Part shown: one piece after another, positions 40,100 to 49,297 of the stretch
Position numbering within the stretch: the stretch's first letter is position 1
Layout of the letters: the number at the start of each line of letters is the position of its first letter
NCBI RefSeq assembly: GCF_013343295.1
Contig: NZ_CP049074.1
Span: forward strand, 1,469,501-1,533,500
Origin: Metallosphaera tengchongensis
Lineage (GTDB): Archaea; Thermoproteota; Thermoprotei_A; Sulfolobales; Sulfolobaceae
Reading direction: 5' to 3'
DNA: 64,000 nt
Program-made: the position numbers and the translations under genes
Notes under the pieces: generated by a model
What the model was told of the DNA's origin: nothing
What the model saw: only the letters and a program-made list of their open reading frames with translations
Databases searched by the model: none

Positions 40100-40216
40100 C
40101 AGAGAGCTAGATGAGAGGGGTTCTCTGAGCTTCCCCACTGCCCCTTGGATTAGAGTTTACCCAAAATCGATGGGAGAAACCCTCGCCTTCGAGGCGTGGC
40201 GGAAGTCGGCTTGTGA
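40100..40216 (+). repeat. tnpB 3' end fragment in opposite orientation
   Basis: GGGGTTCTCTGAGC..., AAAATCGATGGGAGAAACCC and CTCGCCTTCGAGGCG follow the order found at 23375-23472 on the plus strand. Only the last hundred bases of a copy remain, facing the minus-strand pseudogene, so two elements were joined here or one inverted. Confidence 0.6.
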
Positions 40217-40260
40217 CAAGTAGTTAATATTAGCTGCAAACTAATTGTTTTTTGGTTTTC

Positions 40261-40845
40261 ATGGTTCACTCTAGGGGAGAAAACTTGAGGGAAAAGCCTG
40301 AGCTCGAAGAAAACTCTTCTCCTCAATTTGATGAGATAACCCTGAAGGTACCAACGGCTGTAATAATGGCTGGGGGCAAGGGATCGCGGCTTTCCCCCAT
40401 GAAGCCTGTACTAAAGGTCTGCGGAAGACCAATGATCCAGTGGATCATAGACGTAGCGGAGAAATTCTCCGAGAGGGTTATTGTAGCCACTGTGAGGGGG
40501 CATCCTGCAGAGGAGGAGCTCTCCTTATTGTCCAAGGAGATCATTTACACATCAGGGAAGGGTTACGAAGAGGATGTCGTCGAGGCATTAAGGCAGGTCA
40601 AGTTGCCAGCCCTCGTGCTCTCATGCGACCTTCCCTTCATACCGAGAGAGGCCTTTGAGACCCTATTGAGGAGATGTAGGTCTTCCATTTGTTCCCTGTA
40701 CACGGGATCTGGGTTTGTGGGAATGAGTCTGTGGAATTCTTTGAATTTAAACGACTACGAGACTATTCACTTCCATAAGGATATAATTAACGTGAATACG
40801 ATAGACGAATTGGAGAAAGCTAATAAACTATGCTCTAATTTATAA
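40261..40845 (+). CDS. Nucleotidyltransferase, CobY-like (GTP:adenosylcobinamide-phosphate guanylyltransferase)
   Basis: The 194-residue protein has the GT-A fold signature TAVIMAGGKGSRLSPMKPVL and a LSCDLPFI metal-binding Asp. Length and lack of extra domains fit CobY, which adds GMP to cobinamide phosphate in archaeal cobalamin synthesis. Its first 35 residues are extra and charged. ATG 40261 is preferred to a TTG nine bases before it. The next gene, DUF1614, starts ten bases later and the two are probably co-transcribed. A MobA-like role is possible. Confidence 0.75.
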   Translation: MVHSRGENLREKPELEENSSPQFDEITLKVPTAVIMAGGKGSRLSPMKPVLKVCGRPMIQWIIDVAEKFSERVIVATVRGHPAEEELSLLSKEIIYTSGKGYEEDVVEALRQVKLPALVLSCDLPFIPREAFETLLRRCRSSICSLYTGSGFVGMSLWNSLNLNDYETIHFHKDIINVNTIDELEKANKLCSNL

Positions 40846-40855
40846 TCTGGTTCAG

Positions 40856-41575
40856 TTGAAGAGGATCCTCATTGTCTCCCCAGTTAGGGGAGTCTTCTTT
40901 CCGATCTATCTCGTGCTGGGACTACTCCTTCTCCTCGTCTCCATAAGTTACTTTGAGTACCTTCTAGTGCAGACAGGACTGCCAAAAGAGATTGGGTATG
41001 CCCTAGCAGTGGAGATTTCGTTTCTCAGCTTAGCTACTAGTCCTGTCAACGTGATAGTCAAGGAATTGAGGACACCACCTATTGAGCCAGAGTATGAAGT
41101 GATTTACGTGTTCGGATTTCCGGTTTACTATCGTAGGATTGAGATGCCTACCTACACTCTTCTGGCTTTCAACGTCGGCGGAGCCATAATCCCGGCTTTC
41201 CTGTCGTTAACCCTTCTTTACCTCGTTTCTGAGAAGCTCCTTATTCTCGTCAATGTATTGGTAATAGTCGTTATCTCGAAGTTATTTTCCAAGGTCTCTA
41301 AGGGAGTGGGGGTTGTAATGAACCCTCTTATAGCACCGCTTTTCTCGGTCACGGTAAGTTATCTACTATTTTTCAGGGACCCAATACTGGTTCCAACTTC
41401 AGCATACATAGGTAGCGTCTTAGGGACTCTCATTGGTGCTGACCTCCTAAATTTAAGGAAGATTCTAGAGGCCAGACCCCAGCTCATAAGTGTAGGGGGC
41501 ATGGGGACTTTTGACGGGATATTCATGTCAGGTCTGCTATCGATAGTCCTAGGTCAGTTGCTGATCTCTCTGTAG
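40856..41575 (+). CDS. DUF1614 membrane protein
   Basis: The 239-residue protein has six or seven membrane helices and the DUF1614 features LSLATSPVNVIV and GGMGTFDGIFMSGLLSIVLG. The start is a TTG directly after the CobY-like gene. The family often sits beside cobamide genes in archaea, and the two genes here form an operon; a role in corrinoid or metal handling is inference. Confidence 0.75.
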   Translation: MKRILIVSPVRGVFFPIYLVLGLLLLLVSISYFEYLLVQTGLPKEIGYALAVEISFLSLATSPVNVIVKELRTPPIEPEYEVIYVFGFPVYYRRIEMPTYTLLAFNVGGAIIPAFLSLTLLYLVSEKLLILVNVLVIVVISKLFSKVSKGVGVVMNPLIAPLFSVTVSYLLFFRDPILVPTSAYIGSVLGTLIGADLLNLRKILEARPQLISVGGMGTFDGIFMSGLLSIVLGQLLISL

Positions 41576-41704
41576 TCTAGAGACTAGAGAAGTGTGTGAT
41601 ATTTGGGACCAGGTATTATGGGCTATCCAGGAAGGTGAGTTTCTTCCAAACCTCTGTAGTTGGGAAAAGAGAAGATATTTTTGATATGAAGCTAATTCTA
41701 GGAT

Positions 41705-42172
41705 ATGAAAATGAATATAGAAAGGTTAAGGAGAGGGGCACTAAAAATGTTGATACTAGACGCCCTCGTCGGTAAACCTATGCATGTTTATGAAATAATG
41801 AAGTCCATAGAGAAGAAATTTAATGGGGTGTATAAGCCTAGCCCTGGCTCAATTTACCCTGTGCTTAAGACCCTCATAGGAGAAGGTCTAGTCGAAGTAA
41901 AGGAGGTAAACGGAAGGAAGGTCTATGAAATAACCCAGTTAGGTAGAGAGAAATGGGAAAAGGGAAAGAGCGAAATCAAAAGCGTATTCTCCTCAAACTC
42001 TGGTTACAGAAGAGTTATTTCTTCCCTATTTGACATGAGCCTAGTCATCTACAACTACAAAGATAAGCTCGCCGATCAAGAAGTGTATGATAAGATCAAC
42101 GCAATCCTAATGGAGTGTAGAACTAAGCTGGAGGAGACGTTGGAAGCTCGATCGAGCTCCTCCCCGCATTAA
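41705..42172 (+). CDS. PadR-family transcriptional regulator
   Basis: The 155-residue protein has an N-terminal winged helix (residues 8-85; MLILDALVGKPMHVYEIMKS, SPGSIYPVLKTLIGEGLVEV) and a helical C-terminal dimer segment. The ligand and target are unknown. The last codons (SSSPH) and the stop lie in an IS-end-like hairpin at 42157, so the original C-terminus was probably altered, as with the Panacea gene. Neighbours are DUF1614 upstream and ThiN convergent. Confidence 0.85.
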   Translation: MKMNIERLRRGALKMLILDALVGKPMHVYEIMKSIEKKFNGVYKPSPGSIYPVLKTLIGEGLVEVKEVNGRKVYEITQLGREKWEKGKSEIKSVFSSNSGYRRVISSLFDMSLVIYNYKDKLADQEVYDKINAILMECRTKLEETLEARSSSSPH

Positions 42173-42192
42173 AAGGCGAGGTTTATCTTTCC
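42157..42192. repeat. IS-end-like hairpin between padR and thiN
   Basis: CTCCTCCCCGCATTAAAAGG with CGAGGTTTATC can pair CCTC/GAGG and CCGC/GGCG-like arms. It contains the padR stop codon and nearly reaches the thiN stop. It probably also serves as a terminator. Confidence 0.55.
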
Positions 42193-42734
42193 TCTATCAG
42201 GGATAACAGGTGAAAAGCCCTTTCCACAACCTCCTTTGGGTTTCTACCTAGAATAAAGGTCCCTGGCTCCTTTCCAAAATCTCCCTTATCTACTATGAGC
42301 TCCGGAATCGCCCCAGTTTCCTCAAACGCCTTTCTTACCATGAAGTTCATTGTCCTCCTCTCCACTTGTTTATCTGAAGTGGACTCCGACGCTCTATCAA
42401 AAACGTAAGGGTTCAATGTCAAAAATTTTGGATGAAATATGACGTTCATCGCACTCCTCATCCGCTGGTCAAACTCCATAGCAGTTAAGATCACTCTGGC
42501 TATGTGATCTGAGGCCCCGAAGGCAGGAGGCAGGCAATAAAGTATCCTTTGAAATGCTACTGATACCCTTCCAGGCACAGCTGCAACATCAAAAACATTT
42601 TTTGCGCCATTGACAGCATATCCCAAGTTTGTTCTCACTTCAGGTATCAGTAAGTAAGACCTCTCGTTGGAGGAGAAGACCTTTAATGCGTCCTGAAGTT
42701 CTGTTAGAACTTCCCTCCGTTCTTGTTCCTCCAT
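42183..42734 (-). CDS. thiN: Thiamine-phosphate synthase ThiN-domain protein
   Basis: The 183-residue protein is a free-standing ThiN domain: IPEVRTNLGYAVNGAKNVFD, VPGRVSVAFQRI, FGASDHIARVILTAM and VDKGDFGKEPGTFILG match the archaeal ThiN block order. It condenses HMP-PP with thiazole phosphate, replacing ThiE. In many archaea it is fused to ThiD; here it is separate with an N-terminal helical lead of about 25 residues. Other thiamine genes are not in the window. Confidence 0.8.
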   Translation of the reverse strand: MEEQERREVLTELQDALKVFSSNERSYLLIPEVRTNLGYAVNGAKNVFDVAAVPGRVSVAFQRILYCLPPAFGASDHIARVILTAMEFDQRMRSAMNVIFHPKFLTLNPYVFDRASESTSDKQVERRTMNFMVRKAFEETGAIPELIVDKGDFGKEPGTFILGRNPKEVVERAFHLLSLIEER

Positions 42735-42778
42735 GTGTCATTATGTGGCAATTCCCGATTAAAAATCGTCTCTGTCCT

Positions 42779-44023
42779 TTACCGCTGGACGCTTAATATT
42801 CTGTACAGTACGAGGCCTATCCCTGAGACCATGGTATATCCTAAAACTATGAAGTAGACATCCAGGAATGATCCGTGAACCACGAAAAATGAGGAAATCA
42901 AAGGAGATAGACCACCAGCGTACATTGCCCCAATTTGATAAGAGAACCCGCTAGCTGTATATCTAACTTCCACAGGAAAGCTCGAGGCGTTCAAGAGCCC
43001 ATATTGAGCCCATGATATTGTTGAAAGCTTAAGTAACACGATAGCTAGGAGTAAGTCCTTGCCTGAAAAAAGGAAGTATAGACCTGGTAAAGAGACTAAC
43101 GCTCCCAAGAGGACTAAGAATGACATTGCTACCAGTGATCTCCTCAATGTGGTCCCAAGCCACGTTAATGGAAGGAGGGATATCAGCACGACGGTGTCCC
43201 CAACCATTAGATACTGTATGCCGACGGCCAGAGATACGTTGTCCAATTTCATTATGGGAAGAGCATAAGTAGCTATCAAAGTGGTAACTGACGCACCCAA
43301 ACTCACCAACGCTGAGGAAACTAAAATTTGCTTGTAATAATTCTTAATAGCCCGAGCTAAAGGTGTCATCCTCCTTAACCTTAAAACTTCAAGGAATGCA
43401 GGGCTCTCGCTAATGTTTTTTCTAACGAAGAAGTTTATTATAGCTATTATGCCACCAAGTAAAACTAGCACTCTCCACCACAAAGTTAAATCCCGATGAA
43501 ACACTAAGAGACCGAGTAACGCAAACATCTCCCCTAAGGCAGGTCCAGATTGGACGAACCAGGACCACAGCCCCTTGTTCTCGCTTTTCCAGTTGCACTC
43601 TAAAACTATAGCTATAGCTCCACCATATTCACCTCCTATCCCTAGACCAAATAGGAATCTAAGCAAGACCAGTAAAAGAACTGAGTCAAAGCCTAGAGCG
43701 CTATAACCTGGAAGTGAACCAATCAAAACGTACGAGGCACCAACTAATACCATGTTAAGGGATAGTCCTGTCCTCCTACCTTGCTTATCTCCCATATTCC
43801 CAAAGATCATAGCTCCCACTGGTCTTGCCAAAAAGGAGACAAAGTATGTGCTTAGGGATATCAGCATAGCGCTCAATTGACTGTAACCTGGAGGGAAGAA
43901 TATCTTTGGGAAAACTAGAACCGAGAGAAGGGCGTAAAGAAAGAAATCATAGTACTCGATGGTTGTTCCTACCAGGGAGAAAATACCCACCTTCACCTTT
44001 TCGCCTAACTTTAGATCAGACAT
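42779..44023 (-). CDS. MFS transporter (metabolite:H+ symporter type)
   Basis: The 414-residue protein has about twelve membrane helices, the MFS loop-2/3 motif GNMGDKQGRRTGLSLNMV and the helix-4/5 motif LGIGGEYGGAIAIVLE typical of the MHS/ShiA-KgtP subfamily. It probably imports a carboxylate with protons. It is a single gene starting with ATG at 44023. The substrate is not readable. Confidence 0.85.
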   Translation of the reverse strand: MSDLKLGEKVKVGIFSLVGTTIEYYDFFLYALLSVLVFPKIFFPPGYSQLSAMLISLSTYFVSFLARPVGAMIFGNMGDKQGRRTGLSLNMVLVGASYVLIGSLPGYSALGFDSVLLLVLLRFLFGLGIGGEYGGAIAIVLECNWKSENKGLWSWFVQSGPALGEMFALLGLLVFHRDLTLWWRVLVLLGGIIAIINFFVRKNISESPAFLEVLRLRRMTPLARAIKNYYKQILVSSALVSLGASVTTLIATYALPIMKLDNVSLAVGIQYLMVGDTVVLISLLPLTWLGTTLRRSLVAMSFLVLLGALVSLPGLYFLFSGKDLLLAIVLLKLSTISWAQYGLLNASSFPVEVRYTASGFSYQIGAMYAGGLSPLISSFFVVHGSFLDVYFIVLGYTMVSGIGLVLYRILSVQR

Positions 44024-44339
44024 TGTGAAATTTAATGGATTCGGGATTCCTTTGAATATTTCGTTAAATGCAAATTTTGCATAAATCGTTTGTTAGGAAT
44101 GACGCCAGCCCTAAGATTCCTAGTCCCTCGCAACTTGGGTTTAACGCTAAGGCAACGCATAAAAGGAACATGGAGGACGGGAGTGTCGGTCACGTCCTTT
44201 ACTTCCTACCAGATGAGAGTTTTAGTCACTTTCTCAGGACATCTATCTCCACAAAAGTACAAGATCGCTATCATCACGTAGACTAAGAGGATATTAAACT
44301 AATACTTAAGTTATTTAACCTCTTTACACGATTTCTGGT
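44024..44339. other. Divergent gap with promoter elements
   Basis: This 316-base gap separates the MFS gene and the Rdx gene. TTATTTAAC at 44310-44318 is about 26 bases before the ATG at 44340, so that mRNA is leaderless. The AT-rich left side should hold the MFS promoter. The middle (44090-44281) has overlapping open frames of 60-70 codons without recognisable domains or promoters, possibly old decayed DNA. Confidence 0.45.
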
Positions 44340-44579
44340 ATGCATAACGTTAAAATCGTATATTGTAGACCGTGCGGTTATCTGGATAGAGCCCTGGATA
44401 CAGCGAGGGAAATCCTGTCCTATTTCGAGGACGTTAAGGTAGAGTTGGAACAGGGGAAAAACGGTATTTTTGACGTATACGTCGACGGAGAGCTGAAGTT
44501 GTCCAGATATCAACTCAAGAGGTTCCCAGAAATCCAGGAAATCCTAATGGAAATAGGTAAGAAAAAACAGGTAACTTGA
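44340..44579 (+). CDS. Rdx-family (SelW-like) thioredoxin-fold protein
   Basis: The 79-residue protein has the SelT/SelW/SelH fold: VKIVYCRPCGYLDRALDTAR with the CxxC redox pair at residues 9 and 12, then GKNGIFDVYVDGEL and a KRFPEIQEI helix. Members act in thiol redox; the selenocysteine of animal relatives is Cys here. Leaderless start. Its 3' end nearly touches the convergent oxidase gene, though no link is implied. Confidence 0.8.
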   Translation: MHNVKIVYCRPCGYLDRALDTAREILSYFEDVKVELEQGKNGIFDVYVDGELKLSRYQLKRFPEIQEILMEIGKKKQVT

Positions 44580-44587
44580 CTTTCTTT

Positions 44588-46225
44588 TTAAACTCTAGTT
44601 CTCATCCTATCGAAAATATGTTTTAGCTTCATCTCTTCCATTCTTATGGTCTTTAACAGGTTTGGACTGCTGAAACTTAACTCTGGAGCACCTAGTTGAA
44701 GGGATATGGTACTAATGGTTTCCCCTATTGAGAGGGAACCTAGGTTAGCAGTCCTCCCTTTCAGTAAGGTGAGCAGCACGTTCCCTAACCAAAGCATTGT
44801 AGCTGCGTCTGCAATTAGCGCTCCGAAGGCTGATATAACCTCAGGGGTGACATATACTGGAGTTCTGGGGAAGACCTCAGCCCTCCTGGTCAATCCTGCC
44901 AGCCCTAGAGCGTCAAATCCGTACACTACCATCGCAGTACCCACCATATATCCGGCCATATGGATCCATCCTAACTTAGTGGAGAACCACATTCTGCCAG
45001 TCAGCATCGGAATTAAGTAATATAGAGTAGCGAAACCGGCAGGAACTATGGACCAGAATATCATGGCGTGGAAGTGGCCAGGAACCCACATCGTGTTGTG
45101 TATAATGGAGTTGAAGGCTATGTCCGCGTTAGATATACCAGTGACACCTGCAGCTATGGATCCGGCAAAGGATATGGCTATCCAAGCTGAGATTAAGTTC
45201 ATCTTGACTGAAGCTCCCTTCACGGTCGCCCACAGATTGAAGAAGGTAAGCATAGAGGGGACAACTACAGCGTAGGTCAATACTTCCTGAAGAACCTTCA
45301 GTGAAACGGGGAAGTCGACCATGTAGAGGTGGTGAATGGGGACGTTATTGGAGAATATTAGGTACATTAAGGCAGCTATCCTCGCCATCTTGTCACTATA
45401 TAGGGGTTTATTGGCCAACAGAGGGATCAAGTAATACATGGACGCTATGGCAGGCATCCACACTATGTACACAATGGAGTGACCTAGTATCCAAAAGGCA
45501 ATCTGATTAGCTATCACGTTCATTCCAGTGACGCCAGCTATTGCCAGTAGATCCCAAGTGTTAGCTGCAGCTTCTCCGCTCCATCCCAATGCTATCATAA
45601 GGGCTGTTACTAGGGCGAACACCGCGAAGATCGGTAGCTTTTCCTTTGTAGTCTTTGAGGCGAGGTAGAAGTGATATATGAGCCAAATTACAAACATGTA
45701 AGTCCCTATGTCCAAGAGTTCCATACCGATGTACCACAGAGGGCTCAAAACGTACTGAGATACGTTTGGAAGACCCAGTGGAGCGAGGTAGTACCAAGAT
45801 CCTGCGGAGAAGTAGTTGTCATTGAAGGTAGGGTAGAGGACTATTGGTCCCTCCAGAAGCATAAAAGATATGTTAAAAATTACGAAGGCTAAGTTCATGA
45901 ACCATTTAGCTCTAGGCTGTAGGTTAAGCATCCTAAGGGAGAGGAACGCGAATATTGCTATCTCGAGCTGGACTGCGAAACCGAAAAGGTCCCTAGCGCC
46001 ATGCAGGGTAATCGATCCATAATACTCCTGGGAGGTGAGGATGAAGTTAGAGGAGCTTGCCCACACCACTTCCTGAATCCTAGCCATGAGAGCGTCTATG
46101 ATACCCAAGATCCCCCACACTAGGCTCATCACAATCATAGCCATTGTAATTCTTGAGAGCCAGTCCTTGTCAAGTTGAAACACACTTTTAACAAAATTTA
46201 CCAACCCGCTTAGTGGAGTTTCCAT
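44588..46225 (-). CDS. Haem-copper terminal oxidase subunit I (type B)
   Basis: The 545-residue protein has about 13 membrane helices. [12 protein letters not shown] resembles the CuB His and cross-linked Tyr helix (GHPxVY) of ba3 oxidases, HHLYMVDFP carries the paired CuB histidines, and [12 protein letters not shown] holds the haem a3 and haem a ligands. [10 protein letters not shown] supplies the other low-spin haem His. It resembles FoxA/DoxB-type subunits of iron- and sulfur-oxidising Sulfolobales. Its own TATA box (TATATATAGG) lies about 25 bases before the ATG. No subunit II gene is adjacent. Confidence 0.85.
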   Translation of the reverse strand: METPLSGLVNFVKSVFQLDKDWLSRITMAMIVMSLVWGILGIIDALMARIQEVVWASSSNFILTSQEYYGSITLHGARDLFGFAVQLEIAIFAFLSLRMLNLQPRAKWFMNLAFVIFNISFMLLEGPIVLYPTFNDNYFSAGSWYYLAPLGLPNVSQYVLSPLWYIGMELLDIGTYMFVIWLIYHFYLASKTTKEKLPIFAVFALVTALMIALGWSGEAAANTWDLLAIAGVTGMNVIANQIAFWILGHSIVYIVWMPAIASMYYLIPLLANKPLYSDKMARIAALMYLIFSNNVPIHHLYMVDFPVSLKVLQEVLTYAVVVPSMLTFFNLWATVKGASVKMNLISAWIAISFAGSIAAGVTGISNADIAFNSIIHNTMWVPGHFHAMIFWSIVPAGFATLYYLIPMLTGRMWFSTKLGWIHMAGYMVGTAMVVYGFDALGLAGLTRRAEVFPRTPVYVTPEVISAFGALIADAATMLWLGNVLLTLLKGRTANLGSLSIGETISTISLQLGAPELSFSSPNLLKTIRMEEMKLKHIFDRMRTRV

Positions 46226-46299
46226 ATCTTACATTAACGGGGCTACCTATATATACGTTTATCTTATAAAAGCTAAAAATAGTTCCCAATTAAATGTAT

Positions 46300-46337
46300 T
46301 GAATTCTTTTTTTCAAAAAATAAATTTTTGACTTATA
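46300..46337 (-). terminator. T-rich terminator of the polyferredoxin gene
   Basis: On the minus strand the sequence after the stop at 46338 reads TTTATTTTTTG then more T and A runs. This kind of T-tract ends archaeal transcripts, separating the gene from the oxidase, which has its own TATA box. Confidence 0.5.
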
Positions 46338-48275
46338 TTAAGTACCATTGCTTCCTAATTTCTCCCTTATCCAAGATCTGAAGTCATAGATCCTGATATT
46401 TTCGTACGGGCACGCCTCCATACAGTCACCGACCCCAATACACCTCATGGATTTGAATTCTCCCTCCTTGATGAATTTTCCAGGGAGGTCAGTGTTACCT
46501 ACTGGGCAAGCTTCACTACAAGCTTTGGTCTCGCACTTTACGCAGAGATCAGGGTTCTTAACCCTCAACCTGAATAGTCCCAGCCCGCCAAAGAACTGGT
46601 TGAAGGTGCCCCAAGAGCACCATCCCTGAGTTACGCAGGCATAAGAACCCATGAAGGGGATGGAAATGAAAACAACGTACCAAAGGAAGTTAAAGTAGAA
46701 GGAGTAAAGAAACACTGTCGGGTCGTTTCCCAGGATGGTGACATTTATTACCCCATCCTGGTTTAAGAACGATAGGACGGCGAAGGCTAAGAGTGATCCC
46801 CATACAACTAGGGCAATAACCTTATACCAAGGTCTCAGCCTACTTGATAACGTTTTCCTTCCCAACCTTGAGGTCCTGTTATATGACTTCAAGGACTCAT
46901 AAAACGTACCCTGATACATGGTGGGGGCGGTGCAGGTTACTGAACAGATTTGTCTGGAGCCGAATAGGAACGATAGAACCGCGCTCACCACGTAAGTTCC
47001 AATTATACCTGGGATGAGATAGTTGGAGGCAACTGGTCCCAGAGTACCCAAGCCCATGCTCCACATATAGGGGATGAAAGCTATCTTGGAAGATAAGGGG
47101 GAAAAATTCGGAAGGTAAATGGTATAAATGGCGTAGGCTGATACCATTAGGGCTAACCTGATCTTGTTCTCCCTAAACTTCACCTCCCTTATCCTAAATA
47201 ACGCTAACATCCCCATTTCCGTTCCCATCATGACTAGAAACCAAGTCGACCCGGTGACTGAGCCGAAGATCGAGAGGAAATCGAACAGGGAACCTAGTCC
47301 GTAATAAGAGAGCGGGTTCACGAAGCCTAAACCAAGTGAGGACAAGAAACCCCTCACTCCTGTTGAGAAATTCCCTGAAGCGAAGTCCAAAACCCCTCCC
47401 ATTAGCCACTCCATGATAAAAGTTACTAGTATGAAAGAGAAGGTCCACTTGGAGTCCTTCATATAGTTTCCTTTAACGTGATTTGGTCCGTTAATTGCTC
47501 TGTATATGAACCACGTCATTCCTCCTAGCATTGAGGCGTCAAAGAGGTACCAGGAACCTGTCAAAAAGTAGGTAAATATTCCAGCCATCATGAACGAAAA
47601 AACTAACATCAGTTCAAGGGAGGTCATGGTCTCTTGGGTTCTCTTCAGTCTGTCTCTATATAGTGATTCATAGATGAGAATTGTGGCTATGATCATTAGG
47701 CTTGCGTTAAACCATATGGTGTCGTTCACATATTGGGTAACTTGTGGGAGGATAACGGGTGATATTCCCATGATTGGAAGTGCAATAATGAGGTAATTTC
47801 TCAAGGGTTGGGTCAAACTCTTGAAGGAGTAAAGGAGAGTAAATAACATCTCTGATATCATAACAGCGTAGTACCAGTAGTTCTCAACACCCAGTAGTGG
47901 GTTCCCAAGTTGTTTCGTGACCATGGTAAAGAACGTCTGACCCATAAACGCCTCGGAAAGAGCCATAAGTCCAGCGAAAACCAAGATGGTGTACCAACGC
48001 CTTACTTTTACCTTCTTGTTGATGTTAAAGAGAATGGGGATAAGACCGAAAATCATATAGGCTGAATTTGAAGCTAGGGCTACTGCCTCCGTGACCTGGT
48101 TGGGTGACGAAAAGAAAACTGATAGGGAAGCGAACATGACGACCATGCTACCTGTCAGGTACAGTACCAGCAGGAAGCCAACACCATCTATCCCTCTTTT
48201 AACTAGATAAATGAGATAAATTGAGAATGCTGCCATTAGACCAGCTATCAGTAGAAAAATGGGAAAATAATCCAT
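46338..48275 (-). CDS. Membrane polyferredoxin (FoxG/NapH-like)
   Basis: The 645-residue protein has at least twelve membrane helices and C-terminal Fe-S motifs: [14 protein letters not shown] and [13 protein letters not shown], suggesting two clusters though the spacing of each is slightly unusual. Two further Cys pairs in membrane-edge loops ([19 protein letters not shown]) resemble NapH/NosR. In the iron-oxidation (fox) clusters of Metallosphaera and relatives a membrane Fe-S protein lies by the oxidase; a similar role is likely but not certain. The electron donor is unknown. Confidence 0.75.
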   Translation of the reverse strand: MDYFPIFLLIAGLMAAFSIYLIYLVKRGIDGVGFLLVLYLTGSMVVMFASLSVFFSSPNQVTEAVALASNSAYMIFGLIPILFNINKKVKVRRWYTILVFAGLMALSEAFMGQTFFTMVTKQLGNPLLGVENYWYYAVMISEMLFTLLYSFKSLTQPLRNYLIIALPIMGISPVILPQVTQYVNDTIWFNASLMIIATILIYESLYRDRLKRTQETMTSLELMLVFSFMMAGIFTYFLTGSWYLFDASMLGGMTWFIYRAINGPNHVKGNYMKDSKWTFSFILVTFIMEWLMGGVLDFASGNFSTGVRGFLSSLGLGFVNPLSYYGLGSLFDFLSIFGSVTGSTWFLVMMGTEMGMLALFRIREVKFRENKIRLALMVSAYAIYTIYLPNFSPLSSKIAFIPYMWSMGLGTLGPVASNYLIPGIIGTYVVSAVLSFLFGSRQICSVTCTAPTMYQGTFYESLKSYNRTSRLGRKTLSSRLRPWYKVIALVVWGSLLAFAVLSFLNQDGVINVTILGNDPTVFLYSFYFNFLWYVVFISIPFMGSYACVTQGWCSWGTFNQFFGGLGLFRLRVKNPDLCVKCETKACSEACPVGNTDLPGKFIKEGEFKSMRCIGVGDCMEACPYENIRIYDFRSWIREKLGSNGT

Positions 48276-48394
48276 TGCCCTTCTCTGTTAAACTAAGGGA
48301 TCTCGATGTATTTAAGGGTTGTTAAGGAGAACCAGTTCTACTGTTTATTTCGTTCAAAATTTATGTTATTGCTTGCAACTGTTGCTAGAGGATT

Positions 48395-48430
48395 CATATA
48401 TGCGAGGCTTTCCTTACCTTGTAAGACTTT
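48395..48430. repeat. Solo IS left-end fragment
   Basis: GCGAGGCTTTCCTTACCTTG-TAAG matches the left-end box GCGAGGCTTTCCTCAACTTT-GTAA of the tnpB family with a few changes. It lies in a 257-base gap before the enoyl-CoA hydratase gene. Confidence 0.45.
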
Positions 48431-48532
48431 CACCTAGATCCCTAACCGAAGTACAACAATTAGAGACCATTCATTCATCCCTTGTATTGATCAAAGTGAA
48501 AGAGATTTAACCCTTCCTCCTAATTACCCTAC

Positions 48533-49297
48533 ATGGTAGTGAATCTAGAGAGGAGAAAGAATTACCTTCTCCTTTCGTTCAATACGGAAGGTAAGTATAA
48601 CGTTTTTAACTCAAGGTTTATGATAGATATGATAGATGCCTTAGACAAGGTCGAGAAGGTTCGTGACGTTCACTATCTGGTAGTGAGAGGGGAGAACGGT
48701 AACTTCGGTTCTGGGGCAGACATAAGGGAGCTCCTAAAGGCCTCAACCGATAAGGAGTATGCTAAGGTCTTTTTTGGGCATATGAAGGACCTTTTCGTAA
48801 AGATGATGTCAATAAATAAGGTCACCATAGGGCTAGTGGAAAACGTTGCTTTTGGAGCCTCCATGGAGTTGCTTCTAATCCTTGACGTTGTGTTGGCCAA
48901 GTCTGGAACTAGGTTCGCTGCCCCTGGTGGGAAGTTGGGAGTTTTCCCGCCTGTTCTGGTTTCAATAGGTCCTTACATCTTAGGACATAGGGCATCGAGA
49001 AAGCTGGCAATGTTAGGAGAAGAACTTGACACTAAAAGGGCTTTGGGGGTAGGTCTGATAGATCAGGAAGTAGAGGATCTCGATAAGGGACTGGTCGAGA
49101 TACTGGAGAGGATGAAGCAGATGTCCCCCTCCTCTCTCGTCAGGATGAGGAAATTGATCCTATTTTCCCTAATCCCTTACTTAGACAAGGCCTTCGAAGA
49201 GCTGTCGACCCAAGTAATCACTGACGAGGCTAGGGAGGGAATAGGCTCTTATCTGTCCAAAACTTCTCCATCATGGACTTCAGTCAGTTTCTCTTAA
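48533..49297 (+). CDS. Enoyl-CoA hydratase/isomerase family protein
   Basis: The 254-residue crotonase-fold protein has the oxyanion-hole segments GSGADIRELLK and VAFGASMELLLILDVVLAKS. A Glu expected in the second helix of hydratases is retained in GASMELLL. Possible roles are fatty-acid breakdown or the 3-hydroxypropionate/4-hydroxybutyrate cycle. A TATA-like GATTTAAC at 48504 is about 27 bases before the ATG, so the mRNA is leaderless. It overlaps the convergent ABC permease gene by 18 bases. Confidence 0.8.
   Translation: MVVNLERRKNYLLLSFNTEGKYNVFNSRFMIDMIDALDKVEKVRDVHYLVVRGENGNFGSGADIRELLKASTDKEYAKVFFGHMKDLFVKMMSINKVTIGLVENVAFGASMELLLILDVVLAKSGTRFAAPGGKLGVFPPVLVSIGPYILGHRASRKLAMLGEELDTKRALGVGLIDQEVEDLDKGLVEILERMKQMSPSSLVRMRKLILFSLIPYLDKAFEELSTQVITDEAREGIGSYLSKTSPSWTSVSFS

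Noticed and set aside
44068-44286. Overlapping plus-strand ORFs of 63-72 codons before the Rdx gene
   Set aside because: Two frames are open at once, neither has a TATA box at the right distance, and no family is recognisable.
48319-48510. 63-codon ORF before the enoyl-CoA hydratase gene
   Set aside because: It spans the IS left-end fragment and has no protein-like composition or promoter.
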